DNA from: Antarcticibacterium sp. 1MA-6-2
Lineage (GTDB): Bacteria > Bacteroidota > Bacteroidia > Flavobacteriales > Flavobacteriaceae
Reading direction: 5' to 3'
Assembly (NCBI RefSeq): GCF_021535135.1
Contig: NZ_CP091036.1
Coordinates: forward strand, 2,604,001-2,668,000
Length of the DNA: 64,000 nucleotides
Shown: positions 1 to 8,893 of the stretch, piece by piece
Position numbering within the stretch: the stretch's first letter is position 1
Layout: each line of letters starts with the position of its first letter
Translations under genes and position numbers: made by a program
The notes under the pieces: generated by a model
Told to the model about the DNA's origin: nothing
Databases searched by the model: none
What the model saw: only the letters and a program-made list of their open reading frames with translations

Positions 1-34
1 AATCTTTATTTGGTTACTATTTAATGATTTAGGA

Positions 35-66
35 TTGAAATATTGGAGATTTAATTCTTATATTTG
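35..66 (+). promoter_or_regulatory. Bacteroidota-type promoter of the HU gene
   Basis: TTG at 35-37 and TATATTTG at 59-66 (consensus TAnnTTTG) are separated by 21 bases, matching the sigma-ABfr promoter pattern. Predicted transcription start is near 70, leaving a leader of about 47 bases. Confidence 0.5.
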
Positions 67-116
67 CCCCCTTGAAAATTAGGAACCCCAATTATAATAT
101 TAAAAATAGTACGAAA

Positions 117-407
117 ATGACGAAAGCAGATATCGTAGCGAAAATTTCTGAAAAATTAGGAATGGAAAAAGGAGATGTTCAGGCTACTGTTGAGACCTTT
201 ATGGAAGAGGTAAAAACTTCACTTGAAAGTGGAGATAATGTTTATTTAAGAGGATTTGGAAGCTTTGTTATAAAAACAAGAGCAGAAAAAACCGGAAGAA
301 ACATTTCAAAAAACACAACAATTAAAATTCCGGCTCATAACATTCCGGCGTTTAAGCCTGCCAGGGTATTTGTGGATGGTGTTAAAACTAACGTTGAAGT
401 AAAATAA
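117..407 (+). CDS. hup: HU family DNA-binding protein
   Basis: Histone-like nucleoid protein of 96 residues that would bend and compact DNA as a dimer. The helical half (MTKADIVAKI...) is followed by the beta-arm core GFGSFVIK at about residue 47 and the arm tip NIPAFKPA at about residue 75, which inserts in the minor groove. An in-frame start exists at 72, but the family starts at MTKAD, so 117 is chosen. It is followed by an intercistronic hairpin and the 29-residue basic protein gene, probably co-transcribed. Confidence 0.93.
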   Translation: MTKADIVAKISEKLGMEKGDVQATVETFMEEVKTSLESGDNVYLRGFGSFVIKTRAEKTGRNISKNTTIKIPAHNIPAFKPARVFVDGVKTNVEVK

Positions 408-410
408 TAA

Positions 411-426
411 CTCTTATTTATAAGAG
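411..426 (+). other. intercistronic hairpin
   Basis: CTCTTA/TAAGAG inverted repeat directly after the HU stop codon and before the next small gene. There is no T-tract, so it looks like a processing or stability hairpin rather than a terminator. Confidence 0.4.
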
Positions 427-461
427 GAACAAAATAGAATTACTAATTAAAAACTGACACT

Positions 462-551
462 ATGCCAAGTGGTAAAAAAAGAAAAAGACATAAGGTAGCT
501 ACTCACAAAAGAAAAAAGCGAAGCAGAGCTAACCGCCATAAGAAAAAGTAG
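462..551 (+). CDS. 29-residue very basic small protein (possible ribosomal protein)
   Basis: The ORF begins MPSGKKRKRH, ends RANRHKKK and is almost entirely Lys/Arg/His. The stop codon sits inside the stem of a rho-independent terminator. Size, charge and position after an HU gene resemble small rRNA-binding proteins. From memory, a novel large-subunit protein (bL38) was described in the Flavobacterium johnsoniae ribosome, and this may be that protein or a relative; I cannot verify it. The reading frame is intact and clearly constrained, because third positions vary while Lys/Arg codons persist. It is too short for most gene finders. Confidence 0.7.
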   Translation: MPSGKKRKRHKVATHKRKKRSRANRHKKK

Positions 552-572
552 TGCTCTCACTACTTTTTTTAG
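541..572 (+). terminator. rho-independent terminator after the small basic gene
   Basis: AAAGTAGTG, a CTCT loop and CACTACTTT form a stem of about nine base pairs followed by a T-run. It ends the HU/small-protein transcript. Confidence 0.75.
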
Positions 573-665
573 TACAAGACGTTCTTTGAAATCGAAACCT
601 GGTTTATAAACAAAAGCCGAGGTTTCTTCAGGCTTAAAAACCCTGTGATTAAAATATTGTTTAAT

Positions 666-683
666 CCATCCGCCGTAGGCGGA
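666..683. repeat. short palindromic hairpin (CCGCCGTAGGCGG)
   Basis: Perfect ATCCGCC/GGCGGAT stem with a GTA loop, just upstream of the RNase G start. A similar core (TGCCGCAGGCA) lies at 61429-61439 beside a heptamer-repeat element, suggesting a dispersed small palindrome. Confidence 0.4.
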
Positions 684-698
684 TAAAAATCTAATAGA

Positions 699-2237
699 GT
701 GGACAAAGAGTTAATTATTAGAACTGGTTCCTCTGCTGTAGATTTTGCCTTATTAAAAGATGGAAAACTTGTTGAATTAAACAAAGAAGAAGACGACAGT
801 AATTTTGCGGTTGGAGATATATTTCTGGCCAAAGTTAGAAAAGCTGTTCCGGGACTAAATGCCGCATTTGTTAATGTGGGCTATACTAAAGATGGTTTTT
901 TACACTATCACGATCTTGGTCCGCAAGTCTCTTCATTGTTGAAGTTCATAAAACGTGTAAGCACAGGTAAATTAAAAGATTATTCTTTACAGAATTTTAC
1001 TTTTGAAAAAGATATTGATAAAGACGGCAGCATTGTTGACGTCTTAAAATCAAATCAGTCGCTACTGGTACAGGTGATGAAAGAACCCATCTCCACCAAA
1101 GGCCCCAGGATAAGCTCCGAGCTTTCCCTTCCCGGCCGTTATATTGTGCTGGTCCCATTTTCTAACCGCGTCTCTGTCTCACAAAAGATAGAAAGCAAAG
1201 AAGAGAAAGACCGCCTGAAAAGATTGGTGAAAAGTATAAAACCAAAAGGATTTGGAATTATAGTACGTACCGTAGCCGAAGGCAAAAAAGTAGCAGAGTT
1301 GGACAGAGATCTCCAGAATTTACTGGGTCGCTGGACAGCAATGAGCAAAAAACTTTATAAAGCGCCTCACCCTTCCAAAGTCTTGGGAGAATTAAACAGA
1401 GCTTCTTCAATATTGAGAGACATCTTTAATGATTCCTTCACCTCAATATGGGTAGATGACGAAACGCTTTATGATCAAATTAAAGATTTCGTGGCAGAGA
1501 TTGCCCCGAATAAAGAATCAATAGTAAAATTGTATCAATCAAACGTTCCCGTTTTTGAAAAATTTGGTATCGAAAGACAAATAAAAACTTCATTTGGCCG
1601 CACCGTTTCCATGAGTAAGGGTGCCTATCTCATTATAGAGCATACAGAGGCCATGCACGTTATAGACGTGAATAGTGGCAACAGGTCCAACAAAGCAAAA
1701 AATCAGGAGGATACCGCATTAGAGGTAAACCTGATTAGCGCAACCGAAATTGCCCGCCAGCTGCGACTCCGCGATATGGGAGGTATCATTGTTATAGACT
1801 TCATTGATATGAACAAAGCTGAAAACCGAAAGGCCCTCTACGATCACCTTAGAAACGAAATGAGCGATGACCGTGCAAAGCACAAAATTTTACCTCCGAG
1901 TAAATTTGGTTTGATACAAATCACAAGACAACGCGTAAGGCCGGAAACTAATATCAAGACAAGGGAAGAAAATCCTAACGGTACAGGTGAAATTGAAGCA
2001 CCTATTATTGTCATTGATAAAATAAAAACCGACCTGGAAAGGCTTATCAAAAAAGATCATAAGAAGATAACCCTTAGTGCGCATCCATTTATTGCAGCCT
2101 TTTTAACCAGAGGCTTTCCATCACCCCGCTCGCAATGGTTTTTTGACCATAAGAAGTGGGTTAAAATTTTACCAAGAGATGCTTACACGTACCTCGAATA
2201 TCACTTCCACGATAAGAACGGGGAAGTCATAGAATAA
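699..2237 (+). CDS. rng: ribonuclease E/G family endoribonuclease
   Basis: Single-strand-specific, 5'-end-sensing endoribonuclease for rRNA and mRNA processing; 512 residues, the length of RNase G rather than RNase E. An S1-like RNA-binding region spans about residues 36-125 (GDIFLAKVRKAVPGLNAAFV). The two metal-binding catalytic aspartates lie in HVIDVNSG (about residue 323) and IIVIDFIDM (about 366). The start is GTG at 699, encoding MDKELIIR as in relatives. The long degradosome scaffold tail of RNase E is absent. A strong terminator follows. Confidence 0.93.
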   Translation: MDKELIIRTGSSAVDFALLKDGKLVELNKEEDDSNFAVGDIFLAKVRKAVPGLNAAFVNVGYTKDGFLHYHDLGPQVSSLLKFIKRVSTGKLKDYSLQNFTFEKDIDKDGSIVDVLKSNQSLLVQVMKEPISTKGPRISSELSLPGRYIVLVPFSNRVSVSQKIESKEEKDRLKRLVKSIKPKGFGIIVRTVAEGKKVAELDRDLQNLLGRWTAMSKKLYKAPHPSKVLGELNRASSILRDIFNDSFTSIWVDDETLYDQIKDFVAEIAPNKESIVKLYQSNVPVFEKFGIERQIKTSFGRTVSMSKGAYLIIEHTEAMHVIDVNSGNRSNKAKNQEDTALEVNLISATEIARQLRLRDMGGIIVIDFIDMNKAENRKALYDHLRNEMSDDRAKHKILPPSKFGLIQITRQRVRPETNIKTREENPNGTGEIEAPIIVIDKIKTDLERLIKKDHKKITLSAHPFIAAFLTRGFPSPRSQWFFDHKKWVKILPRDAYTYLEYHFHDKNGEVIE

Positions 2238-2252
2238 ATATTAAATATCTTG

Positions 2253-2288
2253 AAACGCCTTTCATTAATTTGGGAGGCGTTTTTTTTG
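2253..2288 (+). terminator. terminator of rng
   Basis: AACGCCT...AGGCGTT stem with a 14-base loop followed by eight T residues, directly after the rng stop. Confidence 0.8.
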
Positions 2289-2337
2289 TTTCACTATATT
2301 TAGATTTAGACTGCAAGTGGTAGTGAATATCTTTTGT

Positions 2338-2607
2338 TTAGAAATCCTGTCTCTGATTTAATATCCTCAAGATCATCACTTTTTGCTCCCTTACAATGTA
2401 ATGGATGGAATAATTGAAATGTGTAAGTTGGATAACTCTCACGTCCCGGTATAGTAATTGAAAAGAAAGTGGAGTTGTTTTTATGAAACCGATCTGCCTG
2501 AAAAAATCCTGGAGAAAGTCATTATGTAAATTTTTACTCCTAAAGAAACATTCTGCTGTTTCAAATTCTATTTCTGCTTCTTTAGAAATATGAACTTCAA
2601 AATCCAT
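2338..2607 (-). CDS. RelE/ParE family toxin
   Basis: An 89-residue protein with the ParE/RelE fold pattern: N-terminal EVHISKEAEIEFETA, central FRQIGFIKTTP, and the C-terminal strands VRVIQLTHFNYSIHYIV and VMILRILNQRQD. It would be a gyrase poison or ribosome-dependent ribonuclease; the branch cannot be told from sequence alone. It overlaps the upstream antitoxin gene by 11 bases, the usual antitoxin-first arrangement. Confidence 0.8.
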   Translation of the reverse strand: MDFEVHISKEAEIEFETAECFFRSKNLHNDFLQDFFRQIGFIKTTPLSFQLLYRDVRVIQLTHFNYSIHYIVREQKVMILRILNQRQDF

Positions 2608-2837
2608 ATTTCTTTTGAATCTCTTCCATAGGTGAAAAATGAATATCCCCCTCCTCCACTCTAGTCAACATTTCATCCATCATATTTCTATAATGAAGAG
2701 ATGGCGTTTCAAGTTTCGTCCAGCCTGTTCGAAGGTATATTCCAGGAAATTTTTTAAAGAACGATTTTGTCTTTTTGCCTCCCATTCCAGACATCCAAAA
2801 TATTTTTATCTAAATCAATAAGTTTCCTTGTTTTCAT
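2597..2837 (-). CDS. antitoxin partner of the ParE-like toxin (two frame breaks)
   Basis: Reading three frames in turn gives one coherent protein: MKTRKLIDLDKNILDV, then LEWEAKRQNRSLKNFLEYTF, then a C-terminal toxin-binding tail ending EEIQKKYGF. The N-terminal half resembles a ribbon-helix-helix or Phd-like DNA-binding antitoxin (80 residues after repair). The breaks lie near 2790 (one base missing, consistent with TT read as T) and near 2705 (AAAA read as AAA). Both look like homopolymer errors, but true decay of an antitoxin cannot be excluded. The start is ATG at 2837. Confidence 0.65.
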
Positions 2838-2908
2838 TAGTCACCTATCTTGTTTATAAACACAATGAATTTCCTTTTTATGAAAAAATATATTCCGAAT
2901 GTGACTCC

Positions 2909-2938
2909 TTGCAAATACGTTCTTCTAAATTATCTTTG
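2909..2938 (+). promoter_or_regulatory. promoter of recX, leaderless
   Basis: TTG at 2909-2911, a 19-base spacer and TATCTTTG at 2931-2938 match the Bacteroidota consensus exactly. Predicted initiation falls 0-3 bases before the recX ATG at 2944, so the mRNA would be essentially leaderless. Confidence 0.7.
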
Positions 2939-2943
2939 TCTTT

Positions 2944-3432
2944 ATGAAGTCTGATTCAGCCCAAAAATCCTATACTGTAAAAGAAGCAACAGTAAAACTA
3001 ATGCAGTTTTGTGCGTACCGTGACCGCTCTCAAAAAGAAGTGGAAGACAAGCTAAATGAGATGAGAATGATCCCGGCGGCACAGGAGCAAATAATTATAA
3101 AGCTGATGCAGGAGAATTTTTTAAATGAGGAAAGATATGCACGAAGTTTTGTACGGGGAAAGTTCAGAATAAAAAAATGGGGAAGAATAAAGATTACGCA
3201 GGAACTTAAACAACGGCAGATCTCTTCACCCATTATAAAAATAGCCATGACCGAAATAGAAGAGTCTGATTATTTAAATACCCTTAAGGAACTTGCTGAA
3301 AAGAAAATCCGGCTCATAAAAGAACCGGATCCTTATAAAAGACGTCAAAAACTCAGTAATTATTTACTTCAGAAAGGTTTTGAACATCATCTCGTTTACA
3401 CAACAGCTGAAGAAATTAGTGACAGATTTTAG
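2944..3432 (+). CDS. recX: RecX family regulatory protein
   Basis: Modulator of RecA filaments, 162 residues. It contains the three-helix repeats of the family: LMQFCAYRDRSQKEVEDKL near residue 20, NEERYARSFVRGKFRIKKWG near 60-80 (the RecX signature region) and RRQKLSNYLLQKGF near 140. It stands alone with its own promoter, not next to recA. Confidence 0.9.
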   Translation: MKSDSAQKSYTVKEATVKLMQFCAYRDRSQKEVEDKLNEMRMIPAAQEQIIIKLMQENFLNEERYARSFVRGKFRIKKWGRIKITQELKQRQISSPIIKIAMTEIEESDYLNTLKELAEKKIRLIKEPDPYKRRQKLSNYLLQKGFEHHLVYTTAEEISDRF

Positions 3433-3444
3433 ACGTGTATCAAT

Positions 3445-3865
3445 TTACTGCTGCACAGGGTTCACCCCAAGCTGCTTGAGGATTCCCAGCTCATCACTGC
3501 TACCCCATCGCTCTACCAATTTTCCGTTCTCAAACTGAGCTAATTTGCATTCCTCTTGCTTTAATACTTTTCCCGGTGGCTGATACTCCCATAAAATCTC
3601 CTTTATGAGTTCCGGTAAGAGTGTAGGCAAAAGCAACCTTATCTTCAGCCGCAACCATTGTTTCAACATCCACATTCATATCAGGAAAAGCATTTCTCAT
3701 CATAGTAAAGAAATCTATATATCCCTGCGGACCCGGACCCTGATTTGGAGCAGGATCATGTTCCTTTACATCTTTTGATACTAGATCCCCTAATTGTTCC
3801 AGGTTACCACTGTTTATCGCCTCTCCAAATTTTTGTTGTGCTTTTTTGTTTTCTTCTACGCTCAT
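3445..3865 (-). CDS. SnoaL-like/ester cyclase family protein (frame broken)
   Basis: SnoaL-type polyketide cyclase/NTF2-fold protein of about 140 residues, function in the cell unknown. The N-terminal part carries DVKEHDPAPNQGPGPQGYIDFF and VAFAYTLTGTHKG; the C-terminal part FENGKLVERWGSSDELG is in another frame. The break at 3534-3540 reads GCTCAGT on the minus strand. Restoring GCCGGT gives MQISRFENGKLVERW without interruption. This is one of the RCCGGY-associated breaks. Confidence 0.8.
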
Positions 3866-4022
3866 TTTCTTGTTTTTATCGTTATCTATAATATCGGTTA
3901 TTACAGTTAATGACGAAAATATTCTTCGCAGATTTAGCAGAGTTTAACGAGGATTAACAGCAATTAAGAAGTGTTGAGCACCGCCCGGGAGAAAATGTTT
4001 TAACTGTGAAGGTTCTAAAGAG

Positions 4023-4901
4023 TTAGACAGGAATCTTATTTTTCCTGTGGGTAATTTTTATGGCCTGCTCATTTTTATAATCTATCCACTTTTGACCTCT
4101 CCATTTTCGCATATAATTATCAAAATACCTCATAAAAGCAAGATTATAAACAGCTTTTGATAGATGGGCTAAATTCCTTGGAGCTCCTCTCAGACTCATA
4201 GAAAATCCCGGGGTAAGGTAGGTCATCTGGTGCCAATAGCCCTCTGGCATATAGAGTGTTTCCCCATGTTTTAATTCAGTAATATATCCTTCAGCTTTCT
4301 TAAGCGCGGGAAATTTATCATAATCGGGTTCATTGAAGTCTATATCCTGCCGGGAGATTAGCGCATGCGGAACTTTATATAGGTAGCGGGTTTGAGAAGG
4401 AGCAAACAGGATACACTGCTTTTTTCCGTGAAAATGGAAATGGAAAATATTTGCAAAGTCTATATCGTAGTGCATAAATACTTTGGAATTTTCTCCTCCA
4501 AAGAACAACATGGGAAGTTGCTTAATAAACCTCATCCCCATCTTTGGATATTTAAAGTCCTGTTGGAGCCGTGGCACCTCTTTTAAGAGATGATAAAGGA
4601 AGATACGGTACTTAGTAGGTTTACTTCGTAACAAATCAATATACTCGGCCATCTTCATCTTTAGATGGGGCTCATTAAATTTATATTTTGAGCTAATCGG
4701 CCTGTCGTCATAAAGAGGTACAATTTTTTCACCTGCGACTTCCTTAATATAATCCAGCGTCCACTTTTGATATGCTGGCCAGTTCTCTATCAGCTCTTCA
4801 ATTACTACAGGTTTTTGAGGCCTGTAATATTTCTCAAGGAAATCAGCTTTGGAAAGTTTCTTTTCCCTTGGAATCTCAACTAATCTCATTGGCTCTTTCA
4901 T
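4023..4901 (-). CDS. cupin-like (JmjC-type) protein, paralog 1
   Basis: Cupin_8/JmjC-like 2-oxoglutarate/Fe(II) oxygenase candidate of 292 residues; substrate unknown. It begins MKEPMRLVEIP with the entry motif YRPQKPVVIEEL. The putative metal ligands are in FMHYDIDFANIF (HxD, about residue 142) and the distal YMPEGYWHQMTYL (His about 225). It overlaps the upstream paralog by 4 bases (ATGA). The two paralogs are colinear over their whole length, so they arose by tandem duplication. Confidence 0.8.
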   Translation of the reverse strand: MKEPMRLVEIPREKKLSKADFLEKYYRPQKPVVIEELIENWPAYQKWTLDYIKEVAGEKIVPLYDDRPISSKYKFNEPHLKMKMAEYIDLLRSKPTKYRIFLYHLLKEVPRLQQDFKYPKMGMRFIKQLPMLFFGGENSKVFMHYDIDFANIFHFHFHGKKQCILFAPSQTRYLYKVPHALISRQDIDFNEPDYDKFPALKKAEGYITELKHGETLYMPEGYWHQMTYLTPGFSMSLRGAPRNLAHLSKAVYNLAFMRYFDNYMRKWRGQKWIDYKNEQAIKITHRKNKIPV

Positions 4902-5771
4902 AATTCTATACCGGAATTTTTGTGAGTGTTCCTTATTGCCTTTCTATTTTTGTAATCAATCCACGCCTGTCCTTTAACTTTTCGCATCAGGTTATCATAG
5001 TTCCTTATAACTATTAAATTATTCAGTACTTCCAGGATCTTTTTTGGAGAAGTGGGAAGCGACCTTAAAGTTAAGGATAAACAGGGAGTTTCGTATTTTA
5101 TGAAATGCCACCAATGACTGGGAATATATAATGCTTCCCCGTGTTCAAGTACGACCTCATAACCTTTAGCTTTTGCAAGAGCAGGGTATTTCACCAGATC
5201 GGGTTTATCCATATCTATAATTTCCATGCTCACAATAGAATAAGGAACTTTGTACAAGTGTTTAGTTTGATCTGGTGGGTAAAGAATTACCCTTTTTCTT
5301 CCAGCGAAATTAAAATGGAAATTATTAGCGAGATCCATATCATAATGCATCACCACTTTGGCACCTTCTCCTCCAACAAAAAGAACAGGCAATTTTTTAA
5401 AGAACTTTACACCCAGGTTGGGATACTTGAAATCCTTAAGAAGTTCCGGACAATTTTGAAGAAGATTAAAAAAAAACATCCGAAGATCTGTAGGACCGCT
5501 CTCGAGAATATCTATGTATTCTCCCATTTTAAGCTTCATTGCAGGCCCATGAGATTTTTGTCTTCCTTTCGCTTACTTACCATCATAAAGTGGGACTACA
5601 ATGTCTCCCGCTTTTTTTCTGAAATAATTGAAATTCCACATTTCTTTTGCTTAGCCAGTCTGCAGTTAAATCTTCAAAAACCACAGGCCGCCCCGGAATA
5701 AAATAATCCTGTAAAAAGCTCTTTTTACTGATGCCTTCAACCCTTGGTATAGACTGTAAATTCAGCTTCAT
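4898..5771 (-). CDS. cupin-like (JmjC-type) protein, paralog 2 (frame broken, one in-frame stop)
   Basis: Same family as its downstream neighbour; after repair about 290 residues. Metal-site candidates are VMHYDMDLANNF (HxD) and YIPSHWWHFIKYE. There are two disruptions. At 5649-5655 the minus strand reads GCTAAGC where GCCGGC gives DWPAKEMWNF, matching NWPAYQKW of paralog 1. At 5571-5576 a TAA stop (GTAAGC) replaces ACCGGC, giving YDGKPAKG, which aligns with YDDRPISS of paralog 1. The paralog therefore acts as an internal control for the repair. Confidence 0.78.
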
Positions 5772-5784
5772 TTGGCAATTAGAT

Positions 5785-6879
5785 TTATCCCATTCGGGTT
5801 CTGGCTTTTTTCTGAGCTTCCAGATTTCTCTCTATAGAATGCCCCGGCCTTGTCCATTTTGGCTTCTCTCCCAGGTTTTGAAACTTCGATTCTTCTGCTG
5901 AAACCGTTTCAGGCTGAGCTTTCTTCACAAACGGTTTCTGGGGCTGAAGACCAAGTTGTTTGAACATTTCCATATCCTCATTTACATCAGGATTAGGAGT
6001 GGTAAGCAACTTATCCCCGGCGAATATGGAATTTGCTCCGGCAAAGAAGCACATGGCCTGTCCTTCCCTGCTCATTTGTGTTCTCCCTGCAGATAATCTT
6101 ACCTGCGTATGCGGCATAACTATTCTCGTGGTTGCTACCATGCGAACCATTTCCCATATAGAAACCTGCTCCTGTTCTTCCAAAGGTGTTCCCTCAACAG
6201 GTACAAGCGCATTAATAGGCACGCTTTCGGGCTGCGGGTTAAGCGTTGCTAAAGCAACCAGCATTCCTGCACGGTCACTAATAGATTCTCCCATTCCTAT
6301 TATTCCACCGCTACACACGGTCACATTGGTTTTTCTTACATTTCCAATGGTGTCGAGCCTGTCCTGATAGCCACGGGTTGAAATGACTTCTTTATAATAT
6401 TCTTCTGATGAATCCAGATTGTGATTGTATGCATATAAACCTGCTTCAGCAAGACGTTGTGCCTGATTTTCAGTAATCATTCCCAGGGTACAGCAAACTT
6501 CCATATCCAGTTTATTGATGGTTCGTACCATCTCCAAAACTGAATCAAACTCTGCCCCGTCTTTCACATTTCTCCAGGCTGCTCCCATACAAACTCTTGA
6601 GCTTCCCGAAGCTTTCGCCCGTAAAGCCTGCGCCTTTACCTGGTTTACACTCATAAGGTCATTACCTTCAATATTGGTATGATATCTGGCTGCCTGAGGA
6701 CAGTATCCACAGTCTTCAGGACATCCTCCTGTTTTTATAGAAAGTAAAGTAGAAACCTGGACGGTGTTTTGGTCGTGATGTTGCCTGTGAACACTTGCTG
6801 CTTCATAAAGAAGATCCATAAAAGGCTTATTGTAAATCTCAAGTATTTCTTCCTTTGTCCAGTTGTATCTAATTTCCAT
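5785..6879 (-). CDS. bioB: biotin synthase
   Basis: Radical SAM enzyme converting dethiobiotin to biotin, last step of the pathway; 364 residues. The SAM cluster motif CPEDCGYCPQ (CxxxCxxC) is near residue 53. The downstream motifs YNHNLDSSEEYY and SGGIIGMGES are typical, as is the [2Fe-2S]-binding arginine region QVRLSAGR. It is the last biotin gene of the minus-strand cluster; a TATTTTTG box at 6897-6904 could give it a separate promoter, although no good -33 element is seen. Confidence 0.96.
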   Translation of the reverse strand: MEIRYNWTKEEILEIYNKPFMDLLYEAASVHRQHHDQNTVQVSTLLSIKTGGCPEDCGYCPQAARYHTNIEGNDLMSVNQVKAQALRAKASGSSRVCMGAAWRNVKDGAEFDSVLEMVRTINKLDMEVCCTLGMITENQAQRLAEAGLYAYNHNLDSSEEYYKEVISTRGYQDRLDTIGNVRKTNVTVCSGGIIGMGESISDRAGMLVALATLNPQPESVPINALVPVEGTPLEEQEQVSIWEMVRMVATTRIVMPHTQVRLSAGRTQMSREGQAMCFFAGANSIFAGDKLLTTPNPDVNEDMEMFKQLGLQPQKPFVKKAQPETVSAEESKFQNLGEKPKWTRPGHSIERNLEAQKKARTRMG

Positions 6880-6969
6880 AAAAATGAGTTTAAAGTCAAA
6901 AATAGCTAAAAAGTAAGCTTTAGTGAAGGTTTCAGGTTAAAAGATTTTTTCCTTTTGAAGCATTTTTTG

Positions 6970-8143
6970 TTAGAGTCTGCTTATCAATATACTTACAGCA
7001 TTTCCTCCAAACCCTACTGCATTGACGAGAATATTGTCCAACTTTTGGGGAATTTCTTCTGAAGATTTAAAAGGAACCGGAATAAATTCCTGATGTTCCA
7101 TCATAAGTATTGCCCATTCTATACTCAGTATTCCCGAAGCTGCAAAAGTATGTCCCAGCTTCCATTTGTTTGAGGTCATTGCCGGAATTTTATTACCGAA
7201 AACTTCTTTTACAGCATTTACTTCGGAAAGATCTCCTTTTCGGGTGCCGGGAGCGTGCATTACAATCGCATCGATTTCTGAAGGACTTATTTCTCCAATA
7301 GCCATTTTCATAGATTTCTGAAGACATTCCGCATTTGCTGAAATAGATACAGAATGTTTTAACTCTTCCGTAGCATAACCAATTCCGCTGATTTTGGCTA
7401 TAGCTTTTTCAGGATTATTCTGAAGGCAAAGTATTCCTGCTGCTTCTCCCAGGACCATGGAATTTCTGCTTTTTTCCATATCCAGGGAGCGGCAGGGATA
7501 ATCAAGATCTTCAGAAGCATAAATTTTCATTGCCTGCATTTGAGCAATTGTAAAAGGAGTTAACGCAGCTTCGCTCCCGCCAACCACGAAATTATTTGCC
7601 ATCCCGCTTTGAAGCCACGCTACTGCATTTAATACGGCATGTAAACTCAGTAGAGCAGGTAACGCTGTGAGAAAATTCAGGTCCACCACTTTTCAGGTCC
7701 TGCGCAACCCAGGAGGAAATATTGCCAAGGGTTGTAGATGGAGAAGCGAAAGTTTCAGCTTTACCTGATGATAAGAAAGAGCGGTAATAATCTTCAAAAA
7801 GCCCGGTCGCACCCCTTGAACTCCCTATATTAATTCCAACATCCTGGCCACTTTTCCAACCTGCACGCTTTACTGCTTCCCTGGAGGCCAGCAACGCATA
7901 TAATACAGACTTATCTAAATGTTTATATTTAGGGGAGAACTCCCGTAAATTATTAATTTCCTCTTTTAAGGAAGCAGGTAAAAATGCCGCTAATGCCGCG
8001 TTACCATCAAATATATGCCTGGTGATAAAATGTTTTGGACTCTTGTAGTTTTCCCATACTTCATCCTGTTGTATTCCCAAAGGAGATAAAGATGCCATGG
8101 AAGCTATATAAACCGGGGTTTTCAATTGTGGAATTTTCAACAA
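6970..8143 (-). CDS. beta-ketoacyl-ACP synthase-like protein of the biotin cluster (frame broken)
   Basis: Condensing enzyme of the KAS I/II type, about 390 residues after repair. The catalytic Cys is in VTCST (about residue 160), the first His in MHAPGTRKGD, and the Lys and second His in NKWKLGHTFAASG, so the full Cys-His-His set is present. The break at 7645-7651 reads ACTGAGT; restoring ACCGGT gives CSTGLHAVLNAVAW. The position between bioA and bioB suggests it supplies or elongates the pimeloyl precursor, replacing the BioC/BioH or BioZ routes; that role is inference. Confidence 0.82.
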
Positions 8144-8215
8144 AAATAAGACCTCCCAACGCTACAGCTAAATTTTATAGCTAAAAATTTCTGTAAAAGC
8201 ATTCAGATAATGATC

Positions 8216-8818
8216 TTATATGTGGTTTTCCTTGTCTCCTACATAGTATACACTAAGAATAGATTCCATTTGCTTCTCCCCCATAATAATTTTGTCAAGC
8301 TGCTGCTTTACTGCAGGTTCAATTAACTGCATTAGAGGCTGGTCCACACTATTTATTAAAGGCATTGCATCTTCCAGCTTCCTATCCCACTCCCCGTGGA
8401 AATTTACAAGATCATCTGGATATACTGTCGTTCTTTCTGTCCCCTCGTCTTTAGCTTTAAAGGCTTCGGTAACATTTAAATATCCGTAATCATCTGTCAG
8501 TTCTTCTCCTGCCTGTATGTCTCGTATAGCAATTTCAAAATCGTAGGCGGTCGAAAGACAATTTGACTTAAAACTGTGGTTTACATATTTGGAGATATCC
8601 CAGCACATCACAAAGTTACCTTTGTTATTTCTAAAGGTGTACTTATCTACCATTTGTTTGGTGAGCTCTTTCATCTTATCAATTTCACCCGGGGTGTATA
8701 CCTGGTCCAGCTCATCCTGTACCCATGTTATTGTACCTTTTGGGATAAATTTAGTGGCAACCACTCCATATCCTATTTCGTCACTTATAAATTGAACTTC
8801 CGTGTCGGGATGCATCAT
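8216..8818 (-). CDS. SET domain-containing protein
   Basis: A 200-residue SET-fold protein, a putative lysine methyltransferase using SAM. The SET motifs are in order: GYGVVATKFIPKGT (about residues 17-30), KYVNHSFKSNC (about 77, the NHS pseudoknot motif) and GEELTDDYGY (about 105). The post-SET Cys cluster is not obvious. It is co-directional with, and between, bioA and the ketoacyl synthase with short gaps, so probably the same transcript. Its target is unknown; no link between SET proteins and biotin is established. Confidence 0.8.
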   Translation of the reverse strand: MMHPDTEVQFISDEIGYGVVATKFIPKGTITWVQDELDQVYTPGEIDKMKELTKQMVDKYTFRNNKGNFVMCWDISKYVNHSFKSNCLSTAYDFEIAIRDIQAGEELTDDYGYLNVTEAFKAKDEGTERTTVYPDDLVNFHGEWDRKLEDAMPLINSVDQPLMQLIEPAVKQQLDKIIMGEKQMESILSVYYVGDKENHI

Positions 8819-8893
8819 ATTTCCAAGAATTTTTATTCTAAAGTAATAAATTAAACCCTTGATTTACACGAATTATAAAAGCTATAACAAATT

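Noticed and set aside
569..832. Minus-strand ORF over the rng start and similar antisense ORFs elsewhere
   Set aside because: They lie opposite well-conserved genes, have no recognisable domains and are codon-shadow products.
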